Below, piece after piece: positions 7,412 to 15,955 of a stretch of 64,000 nucleotides of DNA. The position numbers and the translations under genes are program-made. Below the pieces are notes generated by a model. That model did not search any database. It was given only the letters and a program-made list of their open reading frames with translations, and was not told the origin of the DNA. The stretch covers positions 1 through 64,000 of the forward strand of contig JARLHY010000202.1 in assembly GCA_031292015.1 (NCBI GenBank), in the 5' to 3' direction. Positions within the stretch are counted from its first letter, which is position 1. The number at the start of each line of letters is the position of its first letter. This DNA is from Negativicutes bacterium. GTDB taxonomy: Bacteria > Bacillota_C > Negativicutes > Sporomusales_B > JARLHX01.

Positions 7412-7508
7412 TTCTTTCGGCGGCCCTTTCACAAGGTCCTCGGCAGGTCTGTACTCGCAGCAGCGCTCCCCGAATATAATTTGCCAAAAGAGTAAAGGGG
7501 AAGATAAC

Positions 7509-7724
7509 ATGAACAGGCAGGAACTAGCTGATCAGGCCGCCACTGCGGCCCAGACCCAGGCAACGGCGATTCGGACGGCGAACTGTATCGCAATATTCAC
7601 CATGTTTGTCCTCCAGGAACTTATGGTGCAGCAAATGGTCAATCCCATCACCAATTTTAACAATATTCTGACCATATCCGGCGCCATTGCCAGCCTGAAC
7701 GCCAGTGTAAAGCCGATTCCCTGA
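7509..7724 (+). CDS. Hypothetical protein, 71 aa
   Basis: A 71-residue protein rich in Ala, Gln and Thr (ADQAATAAQTQATAIRTANC), with a moderately hydrophobic middle (IAIFTMFVLQELMVQQMV) and a C-terminal half with Asn and Ser. The ATG at 7509 has GGGGAAG upstream. It lies 110 nt before the GRAM-like pair and may be cotranscribed with it. No family recognised. Confidence 0.65.
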   Translation: MNRQELADQAATAAQTQATAIRTANCIAIFTMFVLQELMVQQMVNPITNFNNILTISGAIASLNASVKPIP

Positions 7725-7834
7725 AAATAGGCTCCGGCCAGAGAGGCGGCCTTTGGGCCAACAGCGTGGCAGGAGATAGTCTTCCGGGGGACGAAATAAA
7801 GCATCAATCGCAGCCGGCACCAGAGGTGAACGTT

Positions 7835-8161
7835 GTGTATAGTTTTCCGTTGGAAAAAAATGAATCGATTATCAAGAAAAGTATGGCTACGATCCAAAAA
7901 GATGAAAATACAAGCATCGGCGCTCTCTATCTCACCAATGAGCGGTTGGTTTTCGTCGGCTACATGGGTCCAGCCGTCACCAGCTTGTGGTGGCTGGAGG
8001 TGCCGCTGGAGCACATCGATCGACTTGCGCCGGACAAGACCTTTTATCTTTTGGACAATGTTATCGATATCGACACCATCCGGGGCGATGCGGTGAAAAT
8101 CATCGTCCGCGACCGGGACAGCTGGCTGAATGCAATCAAAGAGCAGACGGAAAAACTATAA
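7835..8161 (+). CDS. GRAM/PH-like domain protein, copy 1 (108 aa)
   Basis: A 108-residue single-domain protein. The strand pattern IGALYLTNERLVFVGYMG followed by VPLEHIDRLAPDKTFYLL matches the GRAM/bacterial PH-like fold (lipid- or protein-binding). I chose the GTG at 7835, six bases after AGAGGTG, because the product then aligns end to end with the next gene (VYSFPL versus MYSFPL) and both are exactly 108 residues; the longer frame starting at 7766 lacks such support. Target unknown. Confidence 0.75.
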   Translation: MYSFPLEKNESIIKKSMATIQKDENTSIGALYLTNERLVFVGYMGPAVTSLWWLEVPLEHIDRLAPDKTFYLLDNVIDIDTIRGDAVKIIVRDRDSWLNAIKEQTEKL

Positions 8162-8190
8162 TCCGGCTGTGGCTTACAGGAGGGACTTCC

Positions 8191-8517
8191 ATGTATAGTT
8201 TCCCGCTTAAGGACGATGAAGTTATCATCAAGAAAAGTCACGCCAGTTTTCATGTTGACGGTGAAGCCTGGTCCGGCGCTTTTTACCTGACCGATCGCAG
8301 GGTGGTTTTTGTCGGCTATATGATGGACATCAACAAAAAATTCCTTGGCGACATACCCCTCTCCCAGGTGAGCGAAGTCAAAGGCGAAAAAACCTTTCAC
8401 ATCATTCCCAACGTCATCCATATCACCGCCAGAAACGGCTATCGCTGCAAAGTCATCGTCGAAGGCCGGAACGCCTGGCTGACCGCCATCCAGGAAGAAC
8501 TCGCCAAGCAAGGGTAA
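8191..8517 (+). CDS. GRAM/PH-like domain protein, copy 2 (108 aa)
   Basis: A tandem paralogue of the preceding gene, 29 nt downstream with its own AGGAGGG site. Shared features are the start YSFPL, the IIKKS motif, FYLTDRRVVFVGYM, the central KTFHIIPNVI and the C-terminal W-L-x-AI helix. The copies have diverged strongly at other positions, so the duplication is old. The pair could form a heterodimer or bind two ligands; this is inference. Confidence 0.75.
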   Translation: MYSFPLKDDEVIIKKSHASFHVDGEAWSGAFYLTDRRVVFVGYMMDINKKFLGDIPLSQVSEVKGEKTFHIIPNVIHITARNGYRCKVIVEGRNAWLTAIQEELAKQG

Positions 8518-8534
8518 AACTTAAGACGAATAAC

Positions 8535-8559
8535 AAAGCGCGCCGTTAAGGCGCGCTTT
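8535..8559 (+). terminator. Rho-independent terminator
   Basis: AAAGCGCGCC (8535-8544) and GGCGCGCTTT (8550-8559) are perfect complements. The next 190 bases to 8755 hold no gene that I can support. Confidence 0.85.
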
Positions 8560-8755
8560 AGCTTAACAACCTATTATATTTAAGGCCGTTCAGAAGCCCC
8601 CAGATGCACGACGGATCGGAAAACCGCGGCACCGTTTCCTCCGAGACTTATTTGCACATGATGGGTGGCACTGGCTAATTTAAAGCATCGTGGTGTACGC
8701 TAGCAATGGGGGTTCCGATCCAACAAAGCAGATGGGGGCTTATCAACGGCCGCCG

Positions 8756-9880
8756 CTACACGGCTTCGGTTCGGTTGCGCCCATTCTTCTTCGCCAGATA
8801 AAGGGCTATATCCGCTCTGGTCAGGATGTCGAGAAAGGTCTGGTCGCTGGCTGAAGCGGCGGTTACGCCCACGCTGATGGTAAAATCCAGCAGCTTGTCG
8901 CCGATCCGGGTTACCAGTTGGCTGGATTCCTGCCTGAATCGCTCACTGATGATTTCAGCCTGTTCCCGGGCGGTGTTCGGCAGGACCAGGACGAATTCTT
9001 CCCCGCCCAGGCGGCCCCAGACGTCGGTCTGGCGGATATTCTGGGCGATAAAGGCCGTAAACCGCGTCAGAATCTTGTCGCCGGCCGGATGGCCATGTTG
9101 GTCGTTAAGGCTTTTGAAGTGGTCGATATCGATCATCAGGACGGCAAGCGGCTGTCCGTTTTGTTTAAACAGGTCAAATTCCTGCTTCGCCAGTTCCAGC
9201 AGTTTACGCCGGTTGAACACACCGGTAAGTTCGTCGGTGGATGCCAGACGATGCAGTTCTTCTCTGATTCTGGCCTCTTCAAACTGGGCCAGATATATCT
9301 TGCGGCGGTAATCATACAGTTTGGCGGAAAATATGATGCCAAGCAAGTTGGCCATAAGTAAACCCACCATCAATAGATATGCCACCACCGGGGTAACCGT
9401 AGGTCCGAATCTGAGGCAGACGAAAATACTGCCGATGGTCATGTAAAGGGCGGGGATTAACCGAAAAAACATCCTGCCGGGAATAATCAGATAGATAGTA
9501 AGCAGGATCATCACCGTAAAGGCGCTGCTGACGGGAGCGACCGTAGCCCAGGTGGCATTGATATAAAGGACAAAACTGATTGCCGCCGCAAACCAGACTA
9601 AGAGAGTCCGGTCAAAGACCTGGGGTGTAACAGCCTTGCGCAGGGCCTGAACGGCGCAAGCCGAAAGCAGCAGCAGCGACAGCCTGACCACCAGCAAGCT
9701 CCAGTACACCATACTGCCGTTGAAAATCTGAAAGTCGGCGTAGGCCAAAAGGATGTTCGGAATTTGCCAGATGATGATGGCTATGCTCATCTGCCTGGCG
9801 TCTGCCGGCAGATAATGAACGCGGTATTCCTGCTCCAGATTTCCCAGAGATTCATTCCACCGTGGAAACGTAATGCGCAT
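8756..9880 (-). CDS. Membrane-bound diguanylate cyclase (GGDEF)
   Basis: A 374-residue protein with about six transmembrane helices (residues about 30-190) and a C-terminal GGDEF domain that makes cyclic di-GMP from two GTP. The active site reads GGEEF and looks catalytically competent. RQTD five residues before it is the RxxD inhibitory site, so product feedback is expected. There is no EAL domain. I set the start at the ATG at 9880, with a perfect AAGGAGG; the longer frame up to 10066 lacks a site. Monocistronic, divergent from ytxC. Confidence 0.92.
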   Translation of the reverse strand: MRITFPRWNESLGNLEQEYRVHYLPADARQMSIAIIIWQIPNILLAYADFQIFNGSMVYWSLLVVRLSLLLLSACAVQALRKAVTPQVFDRTLLVWFAAAISFVLYINATWATVAPVSSAFTVMILLTIYLIIPGRMFFRLIPALYMTIGSIFVCLRFGPTVTPVVAYLLMVGLLMANLLGIIFSAKLYDYRRKIYLAQFEEARIREELHRLASTDELTGVFNRRKLLELAKQEFDLFKQNGQPLAVLMIDIDHFKSLNDQHGHPAGDKILTRFTAFIAQNIRQTDVWGRLGGEEFVLVLPNTAREQAEIISERFRQESSQLVTRIGDKLLDFTISVGVTAASASDQTFLDILTRADIALYLAKKNGRNRTEAV

Positions 9881-10121
9881 GGATACCTCCTTGGACCAGG
9901 GAAATATTGCTATATTCGCCAGATACCTCGTAATTCCCCCCTGATTATCCGGCAAAATCAGCGAAGCGGCCAGCTGACAGATCGTTTTTGCTGGGGAAGA
10001 TGTCCGGGCCGCTTGCCACCGGGGGCCGGTACTTGATATTTTTTCCGGAAATTCCAGCCTGGCCATTTTGTATGTGAATCATCGGTAAAACATATAATAT
10101 CTCAAGAAAGGGGTGACAGAC

Positions 10122-11027
10122 GTGAAAATTCTTTCACTGGGCTTGTCCGGCGCGTCCGACGAGATAAAAACCAGGTTGGAAGCAGACTGCCCCGCACTGG
10201 CGCTGGAAGGGTTTCATGTCGCGATGGACGAAACAAGTCGCGGCAATTATACCTTTCTCGCCTGGAACGTAACTGAAGGTGAATTGTCGTTCCGCAACTA
10301 CGAGCGGGTTAAAAATATGCTCAAAAATTACGTGTCCCAGCTTTTGGCCGACTCCATCGTAAACAGGGAAGAGAAGGTGCTGCTGCGAAAAATTATCAAC
10401 CAGAATTACCGCTACTTCGCTGATGAAGAGCGTAATCTCATAAACGAGCATGCCCTGAAAATTCTCGAAAGCGACAGCGGTCTGTTGGGCGATTTCAACA
10501 GATTGAACCGTCGCAACGAAATCCTTGCCAAACTGGGAGACTATTTCGACAATCATCACGAACTCGTACTGGAAGGGTTCATCGCCTTTCGCCTCAAGGA
10601 GTATCGCACCAAACTGGCTGAAATTGTCGACAAAGCTGTGGACGAATACATGATGGATCTTGAATACAAGGAGTTTATCCGGGTGCTTCGTTACTTTGTC
10701 GACGTGCAGGAGGCCCAGGTGGAGGAAGTCCATGTCATCATCGGCGAGGGGGACAGTTTCAAGATCCGGGATTCAAGGGGCAGGATCATCAACAATCAGT
10801 ACCTGGAATCTTTCATGTTGAGGAATAATGACGAAGTAAACTTCGAGGACCTTCTGATCAGCGCGCTGATCACCATCGCGCCTCGCAATCTGATGTTGCA
10901 CTGCAGCAGCGGCGCACGGGCTAACGACGTGGTGGCCACCATTCAGGGGGTGTTCGAAGGTCGGGTAATCAAGTGCAGCGGCTGCGAAATCTGTCAAGGA
11001 GACAGCCTGGGGCAGTTCACTCCTTGA
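10122..11027 (+). CDS. ytxC: Sporulation protein YtxC
   Basis: A 301-residue YtxC-family protein, found in endospore formers; its role is not well defined. Landmarks are FLAWNV, the long helical middle (FIAFRLKEYRTKLAEIVDKA) and the C-terminal ALITIAPRNLMLH. Four cysteines lie near the end (LHCSSG, IKCSGCEICQG), of which CSGCEIC could bind metal. The GTG at 10122 has AAAGGGG upstream; the GTG at 10113 overlaps that site. In many Firmicutes ytxC precedes thrS, as here. Confidence 0.9.
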   Translation: MKILSLGLSGASDEIKTRLEADCPALALEGFHVAMDETSRGNYTFLAWNVTEGELSFRNYERVKNMLKNYVSQLLADSIVNREEKVLLRKIINQNYRYFADEERNLINEHALKILESDSGLLGDFNRLNRRNEILAKLGDYFDNHHELVLEGFIAFRLKEYRTKLAEIVDKAVDEYMMDLEYKEFIRVLRYFVDVQEAQVEEVHVIIGEGDSFKIRDSRGRIINNQYLESFMLRNNDEVNFEDLLISALITIAPRNLMLHCSSGARANDVVATIQGVFEGRVIKCSGCEICQGDSLGQFTP

Positions 11028-11035
11028 TTAGGGAA

Positions 11036-11064
11036 TTGACAGTGCCGGACAAAAAAGATATAAT
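11036..11064 (+). promoter_or_regulatory. Perfect consensus sigma-A promoter for thrS
   Basis: TTGACA (11036-11041), exactly 17 nt, then TATAAT (11059-11064). It begins nine bases after the ytxC stop and drives the T-box leader. Strong initiation with control at the attenuator is typical of T-box genes. Confidence 0.92.
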
Positions 11065-11071
11065 GTTGCTC

Positions 11072-11315
11072 AAACAACATAGTCAACAGTAATGCGGAGG
11101 ATATGACTGCGGCCTAAGGCCGTGCAGAGAGAGGGCGTCATGGCTGAGAGCGCTCTTACCGGACCCGGCGCCGTTACCCCCTCCAAACTGCGGGCTGAAA
11201 GAGCAGTAAGCCTCGCCGGGTATTTCCCGTTATCGAAAGGCAAGCCGGGCCGCAAGGCCAATCAGGGTGGAACCGCGGGTATTATATCCCGTCCCTTTTC
11301 AGGGACGGGATTTTT
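11072..11315 (+). promoter_or_regulatory. T-box leader of thrS (tRNA-Thr-sensing attenuator)
   Basis: The conserved T-box AGGGTGGAACCGCGGG lies at 11264-11279, followed by a terminator stem ATCCCGTCCCT/AGGGACGGGAT (11286-11311) and a T-run. Upstream is the long stem I region with purine-rich GAGAG segments. A plausible ACC specifier lies near 11159-11161, but I did not model the specifier loop. Uncharged tRNA-Thr would stabilise the antiterminator and allow thrS transcription. Confidence 0.92.
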
Positions 11316-11414
11316 GTATTTACTCCTCAGCAGGCCAACTGAACAGCAAGGCCCTTACCCCCGGTGTCAAGGCTCCCGCCAAAACGTTTCATCAATTAAA
11401 GGAGGAACTATATC

Positions 11415-13325
11415 ATGGCAACCGTTCATATTACCCTCAAAGACGGCTCCAGCCGGGGCGTCGAGAGAGTCGTCACGCTGGCCGAAGTCGCCGAATCCAT
11501 CAGCCGCAGTCTGGGCAAAGCGGCCCTTGCGGCCAAATTCGACGGCCGGCCGGTGGATCTTCATTATAAGGTGGAGAAAAACGGCACCCTGGAATTTCTA
11601 ACCTCAGACGACCCGGAAGGCAAGGAAGCCCTCCGTCACAGTGCCTCCCACATCATGGCCCAGGCGGTGAAGCGACTTTATGGCGACGTCCGGCTGGGGA
11701 TCGGCCCCGCCATCGCCAACGGCTTTTATTACGACATCGATACTCCCCATGTCTTTATTCCCGAGGACCTGGAAAAAATTCAGGCCGAAATGGAGAAAAT
11801 CGTAAAAGAGGATCTGCCCATTGTCCGGCAGGAGGTGAGCCGTGACGAAGCGCTGGAGCTGTTCGCCTCACAGGGCGAGATATATAAACAGGAACTGATC
11901 CGCGACCTGCCGGAAGATGTGACGATTTCCCTGTACCGCCAAGGGGAATTCGTCGACCTCTGCGCCGGGCCCCATGTGCCCTCCACCGGCAAAGTAAAAG
12001 CAATAAAGCTGCAGAGCCTGGCCGGCGCCTACTGGCGGGGCGATGTGAAAAACAAGATGCTGCAGCGGATTTACGGCACCGCTTTTGAGAAAAAGGCCGA
12101 TCTTGAATCCTATCTCACGATGCTGGAGGAGGCTGCCAAGCGGGACCATCGCAAACTGGGCCGGGAACTGGACCTGTTCAGCATCCAGGACGAAGGCCCG
12201 GGCTTCCCCTTCTTTCACCCCAAGGGAATGATTGTTCGCAACGAACTGGAAGACTTCTGGCGTAAGCTTCATATTGAATATGGCTACCAGGAAATCAAGA
12301 CCCCGATCATCCTGCACCAGAAACTGTGGCAGCAGTCCGGACACTGGGATCACTATCGCCAGAACATGTATTTCACTACCATCGACGAAGAAGGTTTTGC
12401 CGTCAAACCGATGAACTGTCCGGGCGGCATCCTGATCTACAAGACTAACCATCACAGCTACCGCGAGTTTCCAATGCGTACCTGCGAACTCGGCCTAGTG
12501 CATCGTCACGAGCTTTCCGGGGCGTTGCACGGTCTGATGAGGGTCCGCAGCTTTACCCAGGACGACGCCCATATCTTTATGCTGCCATCCCAGATTAAAG
12601 CCGAGATCAAGGGCGTCATCGACCTCTTCAACACCGTGTACGGCACCTTCGGCATGAGCTATCACGCCGAACTGAGCACCAAGCCTGAAAAGGCCATGGG
12701 GTCTGATGAGGTTTGGGAAGTGGCCACCGCCGCCCTGCAGGAAGCCCTTGACGAGTATGGCATGGTCTACAAAGTCAACCCTGGCGATGGCGCTTTCTAC
12801 GGGCCGAAGATCGACTTCCATCTGCGCGATTCCATCGGCCGGACCTGGCAGTGCGGTACCATTCAGCTGGATATGCTCATGCCCGAGAAATTTGACCTGA
12901 CCTACACCGGCGAGGACGGCGCCAAACATCGCCCGGTAATGATCCACCGGACCTGCTACGGCAGCATTGAGCGGTTCATCGGCATTCTTATCGAGCACTA
13001 CGCCGGGGCCTTCCCGGCCTGGCTGGCACCGGTGCAGGCCAAAATCCTGCCGATCACCGACCGTCAGGTCGAATACGCCCGGAAACTGGCGGCCACCTTG
13101 GCCAAAGCCGGCATCCGCGTGGAACTGGATGACCGCAACGAAAAGATCGGCTATAAGATTCGCGAGGGCCAGATGCAAAAGGTGCCCTACATGCTGGTCG
13201 TCGGCGACAAGGAAATGGAGTCCGGCACCGTGGCTGTCCGCAAAAGAGGCAAGGGCGAAATAGGCAGCCTGGCGGCCAATGTCTTTATGGCCGACATCGT
13301 GGCCGAAATCGCCGCCAAAGTGTGA
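11415..13325 (+). CDS. thrS: Threonyl-tRNA synthetase
   Basis: A 636-residue class II synthetase of normal length. Domain order: TGS (1-62), editing domain with HSASHIMAQA (about residues 76-85), catalytic core with MNCPGG, the motif-2 region HRHELSGALHGLMRVRSFTQDD and CGTIQLD, then the anticodon-binding domain (from about 535). The N-terminal editing domain that clears Ser-tRNA-Thr is present. The ATG follows AAAGGAGG. Expression is controlled by the T-box upstream. Confidence 0.98.
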   Translation: MATVHITLKDGSSRGVERVVTLAEVAESISRSLGKAALAAKFDGRPVDLHYKVEKNGTLEFLTSDDPEGKEALRHSASHIMAQAVKRLYGDVRLGIGPAIANGFYYDIDTPHVFIPEDLEKIQAEMEKIVKEDLPIVRQEVSRDEALELFASQGEIYKQELIRDLPEDVTISLYRQGEFVDLCAGPHVPSTGKVKAIKLQSLAGAYWRGDVKNKMLQRIYGTAFEKKADLESYLTMLEEAAKRDHRKLGRELDLFSIQDEGPGFPFFHPKGMIVRNELEDFWRKLHIEYGYQEIKTPIILHQKLWQQSGHWDHYRQNMYFTTIDEEGFAVKPMNCPGGILIYKTNHHSYREFPMRTCELGLVHRHELSGALHGLMRVRSFTQDDAHIFMLPSQIKAEIKGVIDLFNTVYGTFGMSYHAELSTKPEKAMGSDEVWEVATAALQEALDEYGMVYKVNPGDGAFYGPKIDFHLRDSIGRTWQCGTIQLDMLMPEKFDLTYTGEDGAKHRPVMIHRTCYGSIERFIGILIEHYAGAFPAWLAPVQAKILPITDRQVEYARKLAATLAKAGIRVELDDRNEKIGYKIREGQMQKVPYMLVVGDKEMESGTVAVRKRGKGEIGSLAANVFMADIVAEIAAKV

Positions 13326-13347
13326 AGCGGCGCAGCGGTAACAGGGC

Positions 13348-13376
13348 TTGACTTTGGTGGTAAAGGATGCTAATAT
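13348..13376 (+). promoter_or_regulatory. Promoter of infC-rpmI-rplT
   Basis: TTGACT (13348-13353), 17 nt, TAATAT (13371-13376). It gives a leader of about 165 nt before the infC start. Confidence 0.75.
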
Positions 13377-13384
13377 AATTTAGG

Positions 13385-13515
13385 AAAACAAAATATTTTC
13401 CAAAGCAGAAGCCATCCGCTTCTCACCTTACGACGCTTGGTGCTGTTGTCAGGGTTATGGCGATTTCAGAAAAATTCTGATATTATGCGGGTGGCCTTTG
13501 CCACCCGTCTTTTAT
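13385..13515 (+). promoter_or_regulatory. L20-type leader with terminator, upstream of infC
   Basis: The leader has the position and shape of the Firmicute L20 leader: a GC-rich hairpin around 13405-13425 (AGAAG...CTTCT), a following CACCTTACGACG segment, and a terminator GCGGGTGGC/GCCACCCG with T-run at about 13486-13515. In Bacillus, excess L20 binds such a leader and stops transcription of the operon. The L20 link is inferred from gene order and structure. Confidence 0.75.
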
Positions 13516-13547
13516 TATTAAGGTGATTAATCGGGAGGTGTTCAGCA

Positions 13548-14075
13548 ATTAGCAAAGATAATTTAAGGATCAACGACGAGATCCGCGCCAGGGAAGTGAG
13601 GTTGGTCTCAAGTACCAACGAACAGCTTGGCATTTTGCCGTTGCGCGAGGCGATGCGCCTGGCAACCGAGCAACAGCTTGACCTTGTGGAAGTCGCGCCC
13701 CTTGCCAAACCGCCGGTGTGCAGGATTATGGACTATGGCAAGTTCAGATACGAGCAGCAGAAGCGCGAAAAAGAGGCCAGGAAAAAACAGAAGATCGTTA
13801 CCCTCAAGGAAGTCAAAGTCCGGCCTAATATTGAAGATCACGATTTTAACGTCAAGTTGAAAAACGCTCAGCGTTTTTTGGAAGACGGCGACAAGGTAAA
13901 GGCCACCGTTATGTTTCGTGGCCGCGAATTGACTCATCCCGAGCTTGGCCGTCAGGTCCTTGTCCGCATGGCAGCAGAACTGAAGACGATTGCCAATGTC
14001 GAGCGTGAGCCCAAACTTGAAGGCAAGAACATGATCATGATTCTGGCAGCCAAGCAACAGCAACAACAACACTAG
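13548..14075 (+). CDS. infC: Translation initiation factor IF-3
   Basis: A 175-residue IF-3. I place the start at a non-standard ATT codon (13548), seven bases after GGGAGGTG, because the family's conserved N-terminus ([19 protein letters not shown]) lies between it and the first conventional in-frame start (GTG at 13596). ATT/ATA/ATC starts are a hallmark of infC and let IF-3 repress its own translation. The N-domain, a lysine-rich linker ([12 protein letters not shown]) and the C-domain ([12 protein letters not shown]) are all present. The tail is a run of glutamines. Confidence 0.95.
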   Translation: MSKDNLRINDEIRAREVRLVSSTNEQLGILPLREAMRLATEQQLDLVEVAPLAKPPVCRIMDYGKFRYEQQKREKEARKKQKIVTLKEVKVRPNIEDHDFNVKLKNAQRFLEDGDKVKATVMFRGRELTHPELGRQVLVRMAAELKTIANVEREPKLEGKNMIMILAAKQQQQQH

Positions 14076-14086
14076 GAGGAACCAAT

Positions 14087-14287
14087 ATGCCGAAAATTAA
14101 AACCCGTCGAGCCGCAGCCAAACGGTTCAAAGTAACCGGCAGCGGTGAATTCAAACGATCGAAATCCCATAAAAGCCATATTCTTGAGAAAAAATCGCCG
14201 GCCCGCAAACGCAATCTGCGTAAAGCCGGTCTTGTGAGCAAAGCCGATCATGAGCGCGTATCCCTGATGCTTCCGTACGCCAAATAG
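14087..14287 (+). CDS. rpmI: 50S ribosomal protein L35
   Basis: 66 residues, starting [20 protein letters not shown], very basic and of the usual length. It is the second gene of infC-rpmI-rplT with an AGGAGGA site, 11 nt after infC. Confidence 0.98.
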   Translation: MPKIKTRRAAAKRFKVTGSGEFKRSKSHKSHILEKKSPARKRNLRKAGLVSKADHERVSLMLPYAK

Positions 14288-14330
14288 GCTCCCTAAATTT
14301 ATTATTCTATATTGAGTGGAGGTATAAGAC

Positions 14331-14684
14331 ATGCCAAGAGTTAAAAAAGGCGTGACTGCACATAAAAGACATAAAAAAATCCTGAAGCTGGCCAAAGGCT
14401 ATCGCGGAGCCAAGAGCAAACTGTTCAAAAAAGCCAATGAAACGGTAATGAAGGCTCTCTACTATGCCCGCCGCGACCGTCGGGCCAAAAAACGCGAATT
14501 CCGCGGCCTGTGGATCGCGCGAATTAACGCCGCTGCCCGCATCAACGGAATCTCTTACAGCCAGCTCATCAACGGTTTGAAAAAAGCCGGCGTGGAAGTC
14601 AACCGCAAAATGCTGGCCGATCTGGCTGTAAACGATAGCTCGGCTTTCGGCAAACTGGTGGAAACCATCAAAACCGCCAAATAG
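14331..14684 (+). CDS. rplT: 50S ribosomal protein L20
   Basis: 117 residues with [20 protein letters not shown] and [16 protein letters not shown], the RNA-binding N-terminal region, followed by the globular domain. It is an early 23S assembly protein and the presumed repressor of this operon through the leader at 13385. GGAGG precedes the ATG. Confidence 0.98.
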   Translation: MPRVKKGVTAHKRHKKILKLAKGYRGAKSKLFKKANETVMKALYYARRDRRAKKREFRGLWIARINAAARINGISYSQLINGLKKAGVEVNRKMLADLAVNDSSAFGKLVETIKTAK

Positions 14685-14695
14685 ACAAACCAACC

Positions 14696-14719
14696 AATCC
14701 CGGACCACGGTCCGGGATT
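14696..14719 (+). terminator. Rho-independent terminator after rplT
   Basis: AATCCCGGACC (14696-14706) and GGTCCGGGATT (14709-14719), followed by TTTT. Confidence 0.9.
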
Positions 14720-14955
14720 TTTGCTGCCTGTTACCGCTTCACCAAACGCGAATTCATCAAGAAAGCAGACGAGAACCAGGTATAATCGCAGCTGATTTGG
14801 GGAAAATTTGGTTAACACGCCGGTTTGCGTCAAATCCTGAGATTATTCACAGATTTCAAAATTATTTATACAAAATCCAAAGGTTTTTTTTCCCTGAGAG
14901 CGAATAAAATATATTACGACAATCATTCCAGCAATTATTAAAGGAGGAGTTCAAC

Positions 14956-15807
14956 TTGGCCTTAGTTACAATGAGGGAACTGCTTCAGGACGCACGCAAG
15001 AGAAAGTACGCTGTCGGAGGATTCAATGTCTTCAACTTCGAAACCCTTGGTGCAGTGGTGGAGGTCGCCGAGGAACTGAAGACCCCTTTGGTACTCGGAA
15101 TCCCGGAGCGTCTGTTCAAGTTCGTCGATGTGGACATTTTGAGCGCTGCGATGATTCGCGCCGCGCAGAAAACGACGGTGCCTGTGGCTTTGCACCTCGA
15201 TCACGGGCATACCTACGAAGGGGTGATGAAAGCAATCCGCTGGGGTTTTACTTCGATCATGTTCGATGGATCGGCTTTGCCCCTTGACGACAATTTAAAA
15301 CGCACGAAAGAAATAACACGCATAGCCCATTCTCTCGGTATTTCTGTCGAGGGTGAACTGGGCTATGTCGGTTTTTATGACGATATTGGCGCTGCCAACG
15401 AACGCGACGTCACCACTCCTGACATCGCCGCCGACTTTGTGGCCAGGACCAAGATCGACGCGCTGGCCATCGGTGTCGGCTGCAATCATGTTGCTCACCG
15501 GGTCGGCTGCTCCAAACTCAATTTTACCCGCCTGAGCGAACTGAATTCGCTGGTCAACGTTCCCCTTGTCATGCACGGCGGCTCCCGCATGTCAAAAGAC
15601 GACTTTCACAGTTCCATCCAGTCGGGAATAGCAAAAATCAACGTGGCTACCGACATGTCGATGGCTGCGGCCGAAAAACTGAAAGCCGAACTGCAGAAAA
15701 ATCCCAAATCCAATTACATTCACCTGATGATGGTGGTCAAAAAGGGTGTCAAGGAATCGGTCCGCCGATACATGCTGGCCTTTGACTGCATCAGCAAGGC
15801 TGTATGA
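14956..15807 (+). CDS. Class II fructose-bisphosphate/ketose-bisphosphate aldolase
   Basis: A 283-residue zinc aldolase barrel. Family marks are YAVGGFNVFNFE, the catalytic/zinc motif HLDHG (about residue 80), VEGELG (about 133) and MHGGS (about 207). Two sites are unusual: the third zinc-His region reads GVGCNHVAH instead of the common GTxHG, and the phosphate loop is HGGSR rather than HGGSG. It may belong to a divergent ketose-bisphosphate aldolase branch with a different substrate. The start is a TTG with a strong AAAGGAGG. Monocistronic with its own terminator. Confidence 0.85.
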   Translation: MALVTMRELLQDARKRKYAVGGFNVFNFETLGAVVEVAEELKTPLVLGIPERLFKFVDVDILSAAMIRAAQKTTVPVALHLDHGHTYEGVMKAIRWGFTSIMFDGSALPLDDNLKRTKEITRIAHSLGISVEGELGYVGFYDDIGAANERDVTTPDIAADFVARTKIDALAIGVGCNHVAHRVGCSKLNFTRLSELNSLVNVPLVMHGGSRMSKDDFHSSIQSGIAKINVATDMSMAAAEKLKAELQKNPKSNYIHLMMVVKKGVKESVRRYMLAFDCISKAV

Positions 15808-15825
15808 TCTGACCCCTGAAGTAGG

Positions 15826-15851
15826 GCACCCGCCTGTAATTAGGCGGGTGC
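15826..15851 (+). terminator. Rho-independent terminator
   Basis: GCACCCGCCT (15826-15835) and AGGCGGGTGC (15842-15851), followed by TTTTT. Confidence 0.92.
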
Positions 15852-15955
15852 TTTTTCGTTCTAATATATTTTGATGGACTATGGAAAACTATAGCGGTAT
15901 AATGATGGAAGATCAGGCTATTACTGGATTTTTAGGCAGGAGTGGACCGGCTACC

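Noticed and set aside
8570..8755. Possible RNA element between the GRAM pair and the GGDEF gene
   Set aside because: Some pairing potential but no conserved riboswitch blocks; no promoter or terminator that frames it.
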